Shown in pieces: positions 59,474 through 64,000 of a stretch of DNA of 64,000 bases. The translations under genes were made by a program, and so were the position numbers. The stretch's first letter is position 1; the number at the start of each line of letters is the position of its first letter. Below the pieces are notes generated by a model that worked only from the letters and a program-made list of their open reading frames with translations, searched no databases and was not told where the DNA came from. Origin of the DNA: Balneicella halophila (GTDB lineage Bacteria; Bacteroidota; Bacteroidia; Bacteroidales; Balneicellaceae). Location: assembly GCF_003096835.1 (NCBI RefSeq), contig NZ_QENZ01000003.1, positions 310,001-374,000 of the forward strand, given 5' to 3'.

Positions 59474-60448
59474 TTATTTTTTGTCTTTATCGTCAGTAGA
59501 GCGAGAAATAGAATCGCGCATCTTGGTGTCGGCATCTACATTTTTCATTTTATAATAATCCATAATGCCTAAATTTCCAGTTCGGAATGCCTCTGCCATA
59601 GCCTGTGGCACCTCAGCCTCAGCTTCTATCAGTTTTGCTTTCATATCTTGAGTCTTAGCACGCATCTCTTGTTCGTGAGCTACAGCAAACGCTCGTCTTT
59701 CTTCAGCTTTTGCTTGTGCAACTTTCAAGTCAGCTTCAGCTTGGTCAGTTTGCAATTCAGCACCTATATTTTTACCTATATCAATATCGGCAATATCAAT
59801 AGAAAGAATTTCAAAAGCGGTACCTTGGTCAAGCCCTTTGGTTAAAACAGTTCTAGATATATTATCAGGATTCTCTAGCACTTCTTTGTGTGAATTTGCA
59901 GAACCTATAGAAGATACAATTCCTTCACCAACACGCGCAAGAACGGTATCCTCACCCGCTCCTCCGACCAATCTTTCAATATTGGCACGAACGGTAACAC
60001 GAGCTTTAGCAATTAACTGAATACCATCTTTAGCTACTGCAGTTACTGGTGGTGTGTCAATCACTTTAGGATTTACACTCATTTGCACCGCCTCGAATAC
60101 GTCACGTCCAGCTAAGTCTATAGCTGTAGCCATTTGAAAGGGTAAATCAATATTTGCTTTGGATGCAGAAACTAAGGCATGCGTTACGCTAGAGACATGA
60201 CCGCCAGCAAGATAATGTGCTTCCAGGGCATCACGGTCTAGGTCTATTCCCGCCTTTTTAGCTTCTATCATTGCTGTAACAATAGTGCGTGGAGGCACTT
60301 TACGAATACGCATAAAAAATAGTTGCAAGAGATTAATTCGCACTCCTGTAACCATTGCTTGAAACCATAACCCAATGGGGAAATATCGTAGGATAATGAG
60401 CAGTACAAGTATTGCCAAACCTACCATTATCAAAGTCATTACTTCCAT
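59474..60448 (-). CDS. floA: Flotillin-like protein FloA (UPF0365)
   Basis: 324 aa. Two short hydrophobic stretches at the N-terminus ([20 protein letters not shown]), then an SPFH-type body with signature [13 protein letters not shown] and a long Glu/Ala coiled coil ([20 protein letters not shown]). Flotillins organise membrane microdomains. Divergent from the sigma-54-type activator, with separate promoters between them. Confidence 0.92.
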   Translation of the reverse strand: MEVMTLIMVGLAILVLLIILRYFPIGLWFQAMVTGVRINLLQLFFMRIRKVPPRTIVTAMIEAKKAGIDLDRDALEAHYLAGGHVSSVTHALVSASKANIDLPFQMATAIDLAGRDVFEAVQMSVNPKVIDTPPVTAVAKDGIQLIAKARVTVRANIERLVGGAGEDTVLARVGEGIVSSIGSANSHKEVLENPDNISRTVLTKGLDQGTAFEILSIDIADIDIGKNIGAELQTDQAEADLKVAQAKAEERRAFAVAHEQEMRAKTQDMKAKLIEAEAEVPQAMAEAFRTGNLGIMDYYKMKNVDADTKMRDSISRSTDDKDKK

Positions 60449-60483
60449 AGTAGAAAAAAGATTTTTAGTGAAAAATTACCTTA

Positions 60484-60491
60484 CAAATATA
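60484..60491 (-). promoter_or_regulatory. -7 box (TATATTTG) of floA
   Basis: Perfect TAnnTTTG on the minus strand, 35 nt before the floA ATG at 60448. Confidence 0.5.
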
Positions 60492-60533
60492 AACTAAACT
60501 TTCTGATAATTCCCTAATTCCAATCAAATTATG

Positions 60534-60541
60534 TAATTTTG
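60534..60541 (+). promoter_or_regulatory. -7 box (TAATTTTG) of the sigma-54 activator gene
   Basis: Perfect TAnnTTTG, 26 nt before the ATG at 60568. The expected start site lies within the 18-bp palindrome. Confidence 0.5.
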
Positions 60542-60557
60542 TCAGTATATACTGACA
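60540..60557. promoter_or_regulatory. 18-bp perfect palindrome at the sigma-54 activator start
   Basis: TGTCAGTATATACTGACA is its own reverse complement. It overlaps the last two bases of the -7 box and the start-site region, a classic place for autorepression, perhaps by the Fis-type HTH of the encoded activator. Confidence 0.5.
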
Positions 60558-60567
60558 GGAAATATTT

Positions 60568-61779
60568 ATGAAACACAACATACAAAGTATAAAACAGCGA
60601 TTTGGTATTATTGGCAATTCAGAAAGTCTAGAAAGAGCTATAAATATTGCAGTGCAGGTAGCTCCTACTGACTTGTCTGTATTGGTTACTGGCGAAAGTG
60701 GTGTGGGTAAAGAGTTTTTCCCTCAAATAGTGCATCAATACAGTAGCAGAAAGCATAACCCGTATATAGCTGTAAATTGCGGTGCGATTCCTGAAGGAAC
60801 AATAGATTCCGAACTGTTTGGACACATCAAGGGCTCGTTTACAGGAGCATTATCAGATCGTAAAGGCTATTTTCAGCATGCTGATAAAGGAACTATCTTT
60901 TTAGATGAAATAGCAGAGCTTCCATTAGCCACTCAAGCCCGACTTTTAAGAGTATTAGAATCAGGAGAATATATAAAGGTGGGTAGCTCACAGGTAGAAA
61001 AGACTGATGTTCGTATTGTGGCAGCCACCAATGTGCAACTTGAGGATGCCGTGAAGCATGGAAAGTTTCGTGAAGACCTCTATTATCGTTTAAATACCGT
61101 ACCTATTGAGGTGCCTGCACTTAGAGATAGACCTGAAGATATTCCTATTCTTTTTAGAAGATTTGCTGTAGATTTTGCCGATAAATATCAGATGCCACCT
61201 ATTCGTCTCACAGAGGATGCTATTCTTTTGTTAAAGAAATACCGTTGGCAAGGCAATGTGAGACAACTCAAAAATATCACGGAACAAATTTCTATTATAG
61301 AAAAAGACAGAAGTGTGAATGCCTTGACTCTTACGAGATATCTGCCCGAAAACACTACCCTTTTACCTGCATTAGCTCAGCAAAAAACAGACAGTAGTAC
61401 AGCTGACTTTTCTAATGAAAGGGAAATTCTCTACAAGGTGCTTTTCGATATGAGAAAAGATATGAATGATTTAAAAAAATTAGTTTATGATTTAATGGAA
61501 AATAATACCGATATTAATGCTAAAGAGTTTGATAATTCGGTATTGACACGCCCAACTGATGATCGTGCCTATCCCATAACTTCCTATGCTGATGATTTTG
61601 ATGACATAGAGGAAACCACTGAAATCATAGAAGAATCTCTATCTTTGCAAGAACGTGAGAAAGAAATCATAATCAAAGCATTAGATAAACACAATGGGAA
61701 ACGAAAGAAAGCAGCCGAAGAATTAGGAATTTCAGAGAGAACATTGTACAGAAAGATTAAAGAATATGAAATTAATTAA
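60568..61779 (+). CDS. Sigma-54-type enhancer-binding regulator without receiver domain
   Basis: 403 aa. The AAA+ domain starts almost at the N-terminus (Walker A GESGVGKE at ~42-49); the sigma-54 contact loop reads GSFTGA (residues 89-94) instead of the usual GAFTGA. Walker B TIFLDEIAEL and the sensor region RLLRVLESGEY follow, and a C-terminal Fis-type HTH (KRKKAAEELGISERTLYRKI). No receiver, GAF or PAS domain, so activity must be set by partners or level. Overlaps lptE by 14 nt, making it the head of the lptE-secG operon. Confidence 0.9.
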   Translation: MKHNIQSIKQRFGIIGNSESLERAINIAVQVAPTDLSVLVTGESGVGKEFFPQIVHQYSSRKHNPYIAVNCGAIPEGTIDSELFGHIKGSFTGALSDRKGYFQHADKGTIFLDEIAELPLATQARLLRVLESGEYIKVGSSQVEKTDVRIVAATNVQLEDAVKHGKFREDLYYRLNTVPIEVPALRDRPEDIPILFRRFAVDFADKYQMPPIRLTEDAILLLKKYRWQGNVRQLKNITEQISIIEKDRSVNALTLTRYLPENTTLLPALAQQKTDSSTADFSNEREILYKVLFDMRKDMNDLKKLVYDLMENNTDINAKEFDNSVLTRPTDDRAYPITSYADDFDDIEETTEIIEESLSLQEREKEIIIKALDKHNGKRKKAAEELGISERTLYRKIKEYEIN

Positions 61780-62284
61780 GGCAATAATCATTGTTGCTAG
61801 TCTATTGGCATTTAGCTCATGCGGGCTTAGTACGATAAAATATAGTAGTAACGGTGCATCAATACCTGTTGAGGCTAAAACGTTTTCCGTCGATTATATT
61901 GAGAATAGAGCAGCTTATGTAGATCCCATTTTGAGTAATGAATTGACAGAAGAGCTCAAAGATAAGTTCCGAAGCGAAACAAATCTATCAGAAGTTTTAG
62001 ATGGAGATGGGGATTTACATTTTGAAGGTGAAATCGTGAAAGACTTTCTACGCCCTGTTAATATTACAAGAGACGAATATGCTGCTGCAACACGGCTGAC
62101 TATTGTCGTGAAAGTAAAATACGTAAATCGTCTTGATGATAAATTTGATTATGATACGCAATTTTCTGCCTATCGAGACATGGCTGAAACACAAGATCGT
62201 ACAACGGTTGGAGAATCTTTAGTAAAGGAGATTATTGAACAAATTGTTGAGGATATATATAATAAAGCTGTAGTGAATTGGTAA
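61766..62284 (+). CDS. lptE: LPS-assembly lipoprotein LptE-like
   Basis: 172 aa. Lipobox FSSC (Cys ~19), then the LptE-type domain (KTFSVDYIENRAAYVDPIL...TRLTIVVKVKYVN). LptE plugs the LptD barrel for LPS export. The start overlaps the activator gene by 14 nt and the next gene begins 3 nt after the stop, so transcription is shared with secG. Confidence 0.85.
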   Translation: MKLIKAIIIVASLLAFSSCGLSTIKYSSNGASIPVEAKTFSVDYIENRAAYVDPILSNELTEELKDKFRSETNLSEVLDGDGDLHFEGEIVKDFLRPVNITRDEYAAATRLTIVVKVKYVNRLDDKFDYDTQFSAYRDMAETQDRTTVGESLVKEIIEQIVEDIYNKAVVNW

Positions 62285-62287
62285 AAT

Positions 62288-63064
62288 ATGAATAAGGATT
62301 CTTTTTATAATATTTTATCTCATCCATACTCTATCACATCAGAGGATAAAGAGTTTTTGGATGAAATACTTGAAGAATATCCTTTTTTTCAAGCGGGACA
62401 AACTTTGCGTCTGCAAAATGCTTATGGAACTGATAAGTATGAACGTCTTTTGCAACAAAATGGCATTCATATTCCTGATCCTAAATATTACTATCGCAAA
62501 TTGATGCTGAATAAAATGTATGTCCAGACAGAGGTGTTGGATGAAGAAATATTGCCGACTGAAAAGGATGTTGTTGATGAGGGACGAAAAGATACTAAAG
62601 GACGTTTTACAGAGGCAGAAAACAAAGAAAAAGATAAAAAAGAGCGTGAAACCTTACAATATGCACCTTCTTTTTATAAAATTGAGGAATCTAAAAATCC
62701 ATCACCTGATCTTCAAAAGGAATCTCATAACTTTACCGATTGGTTAAATGTTCTTGATCAAAGTGCCCAAAAAGAATCAGCTATTGAAAATCCTAAGGCC
62801 AAGAAAACGGCAGCTACTATTTCACAGTTTATTGATAAAGATAAAAAGCCAATAAAAAAGCCAAAGGCTACAGTAACCAAAGAGAAAGAAAAAGACTATT
62901 CTCCAGAACAACTTATGAGTCAAACATTGGCGGAAATCTACGTAAAACAAAAGCTATATGATAAGGCAATTGCTATTTATGAAAAATTAGATTTGAAGAG
63001 TTCAGAAAAAAATGCTACTTTTGCCCGTCGAATTGACGAAATTAACGAATTAAAGAATAATTAA
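62288..63064 (+). CDS. Conserved TPR-like protein between lptE and secG
   Basis: 258 aa. The N-terminus (FLDEILEEYPFFQAGQTLRL) and C-terminal TPR-like helix (SQTLAEIYVKQKLYDKAIAIYEKLD) are conserved in Bacteroidetes proteins at this locus; the middle is Lys/Glu-rich and low complexity. No signal peptide, so cytoplasmic. Function unknown. Confidence 0.75.
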   Translation: MNKDSFYNILSHPYSITSEDKEFLDEILEEYPFFQAGQTLRLQNAYGTDKYERLLQQNGIHIPDPKYYYRKLMLNKMYVQTEVLDEEILPTEKDVVDEGRKDTKGRFTEAENKEKDKKERETLQYAPSFYKIEESKNPSPDLQKESHNFTDWLNVLDQSAQKESAIENPKAKKTAATISQFIDKDKKPIKKPKATVTKEKEKDYSPEQLMSQTLAEIYVKQKLYDKAIAIYEKLDLKSSEKNATFARRIDEINELKNN

Positions 63065-63067
63065 GAT

Positions 63068-63406
63068 ATGTTTACTTTTTTAGCTGTGTGCATAATTATA
63101 GTGTGTATTCTCCTTGTGATAATTGTTTTGGTACAAAACTCTAAAGGTGGAGGATTGGCTTCTACTTTTGCCGGGTCAAATCAAATAATGGGAGTGAAAA
63201 AGACAGGAGATTTCTTAGAGCGAACTACTTGGGGCCTTGCAATTATCCTGTTTGCACTTTGTTTAGCTTCAACAGCATTTATGCCTACTAGAGGTGGAGA
63301 ACAAGAAATAGAGAATATTGGTGATAAAATGCAAGAAAAAGTTGAAACACCTGTGATTCCTGCAACTCCTATTAACGAAGGAACTGCAACAAATACAGCT
63401 CAGTAA
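63068..63406 (+). CDS. secG: Preprotein translocase subunit SecG
   Basis: 112 aa. First TM helix FLAVCIIIVCILLVIIVLVQ, then the SecG signature NSKGGGLASTFAGSNQIMGVKKTGDFLERTTW, a second TM helix (LAIILFALCLASTAF), and an acidic/Pro-rich tail. Part of the SecYEG channel. Last gene of the operon, followed by a terminator. Confidence 0.93.
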   Translation: MFTFLAVCIIIVCILLVIIVLVQNSKGGGLASTFAGSNQIMGVKKTGDFLERTTWGLAIILFALCLASTAFMPTRGGEQEIENIGDKMQEKVETPVIPATPINEGTATNTAQ

Positions 63407-63431
63407 GCATTCTAAAGAGAAAATGAACGAT

Positions 63432-63467
63432 AACACCTTTTCCTTAATCTGGGAGAGGTGTTTTTTT
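63432..63467 (+). terminator. Rho-independent terminator of the lptE-secG operon
   Basis: AACACCT (63432-63438) pairs with AGGTGTT (63456-63462), inner TCC/GGG pairs possible, followed by a T7 tract. Confidence 0.8.
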
Positions 63468-63473
63468 GTATAG

Positions 63474-63505
63474 AAATAAAAGAGGTTCAAATTTGAACCT
63501 CTTTT
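63474..63505 (-). terminator. Terminator of frr, perfect 28-nt palindrome
   Basis: AAAAGAGGTTCAAA with its complement (63478-63505) is a perfect palindrome. On the minus strand a T-rich tract follows. It may work in both directions. Confidence 0.7.
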
Positions 63506-63537
63506 GAGTTTTTCATAGTTTTGTATAAGATAAGGAA

Positions 63538-64000
63538 TTAAATCTTCATAATATCTTTTTCTTTTTGATCTAACAGCTCATCAATCTTTTTATTGAAATC
63601 GTCAGTTAGTTTTTGAACATCATCTTCAGCATCATGACGTAAATCTTCTGATAATCCATCTTTCTCCATCTTTTTTAATTCCTCATTTGCGTCTCTGCGT
63701 GAGTTACGAATACTGATACGAGTATTTTCTCCTTCATTTTTAGCTTGTTTTACCAACTCTTTACGACGCTCTTCAGTCAATGGAGGAACATTTACTCTTA
63801 CAACTTCCCCATTATTATCAGGATTGAAGCCTAAGTTTGCATTGAGTATGGCCTTTTCAATCAAAGGAATGGTGCTTTTATCCCATGGTTGAATAGCAAT
63901 GGTATGTGCGTCAGAAGCAATTATATTAGCCACTTGATTCAGTGGAGTTAAATTTCCATAATAATCTACTTTTACACCTTTCAGCATAGAAGGATCAGCT
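63538..64000 (-). CDS. frr: Ribosome recycling factor (5' end outside the window)
   Basis: 154 complete codons visible; the frame stays open past the internal Met at 63987 with ADPS before it, matching the conserved (A/G)xPSMLxGxxVxYYG context. The N-terminal ~30 residues are beyond the window. Domain II (TPLNQVANI...AIQPWDKS) and the C-terminal helix (RRDANEELKKMEKD, DDVQKLTDDFNKKIDELLDQKEKDIM) are clear. RRF splits post-termination ribosomes with EF-G. Confidence 0.95.
   Translation of the reverse strand, partial: ADPSMLKGVKVDYYGNLTPLNQVANIIASDAHTIAIQPWDKSTIPLIEKAILNANLGFNPDNNGEVVRVNVPPLTEERRKELVKQAKNEGENTRISIRNSRRDANEELKKMEKDGLSEDLRHDAEDDVQKLTDDFNKKIDELLDQKEKDIMKI

Overview
The window is 64 kb of AT-rich chromosomal DNA from a member of the Bacteroidota, most likely a Bacteroidales-type anaerobe. 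The evidence is: (1) many genes are preceded by the Bacteroidetes -7 element TAnnTTTG, and good Shine-Dalgarno sequences are scarce; (2) family content is typical of the phylum (SpmA/SpmB-fused nucleoside-recognition protein, DPP-IV-type S9 peptidase, CBM20-GH77 amylomaltase, Mpl, DUF4252, DUF2891, putative porin, C-terminal OmpA domains); (3) a ferredoxin-linked 2-oxoacid oxidoreductase points to anaerobic metabolism, and an OxyR with both redox cysteines points to peroxide exposure. I cannot name genus or species. I see no rRNA, tRNA, CRISPR array, transposase or prophage. This is mostly core genome.

Layout. 1-5 kb: endonuclease/phosphatase-family protein, then a four-subunit 2-oxoacid:ferredoxin oxidoreductase operon, a strongly structured intergenic element, and GMP reductase. 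5-15 kb: a PPOX-family protein with a tiny lipoprotein, a nucleoside-recognition membrane protein with a ten-repeat secreted protein, a small membrane-protein operon (DUF2752, TM2 and a 56-aa protein), Mpl, a metallo-beta-lactamase-fold hydrolase, and a SulP transporter. 15-19 kb: thioredoxin reductase, then the coaBC-panB-panC-panD operon, which covers most of the pantothenate to phosphopantetheine route. 19-31 kb: DPP-IV peptidase, DUF2891, trpS-malQ, Ntn hydrolase and alpha/beta hydrolase, GNAT, kdsC-maf. 31-35 kb: a gene-free stretch with REP-like repeats and a foldable element, dnaG, and a DUF4252 lipoprotein-oxyR pair. 35-43 kb: an OmpA / TapB-like / SPFH-GYF / zinc-ribbon operon, a cupin-methyltransferase pair and groESL. 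43-50 kb: AsmA-like protein, rpiB, a 594-bp gene-poor stretch with clustered DnaA boxes (candidate oriC), LD-carboxypeptidase, rluA-type synthase, cdd and rlmB. 50-64 kb: a P1B-4 metal ATPase, NUDIX hydrolase, a long minus-strand cluster (yraN-hemW-histidine kinase-response regulator-porin-mltF), floA, a sigma-54-type activator divergent from it, then lptE-hypothetical-secG, and the 3' part of frr.

The genes fall into recognisable jobs: cofactor supply (CoA), envelope building and peptidoglycan recycling (Mpl, LD-carboxypeptidase, MltF, LptE, AsmA, OmpA, KdsC), protein handling (GroESL, SecG, RRF, TrpRS), stress and redox (OxyR, TrxB, GroESL, P1B-4 ATPase) and starch/maltodextrin use (MalQ).

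The most interesting non-coding signals are the candidate oriC (46.3-46.6 kb), the 17-bp-stem structure at 3875-3951, a 7-1-7 Fur-type inverted repeat in front of the metal ATPase, an 18-bp perfect palindrome at the start of the sigma-54 activator gene, an N4-spaced palindrome upstream of the cupin-methyltransferase pair, and -7 boxes only 4-9 nt before the start codons of dnaG, yraN, trpS and the ten-repeat protein gene, which suggest leaderless mRNAs.
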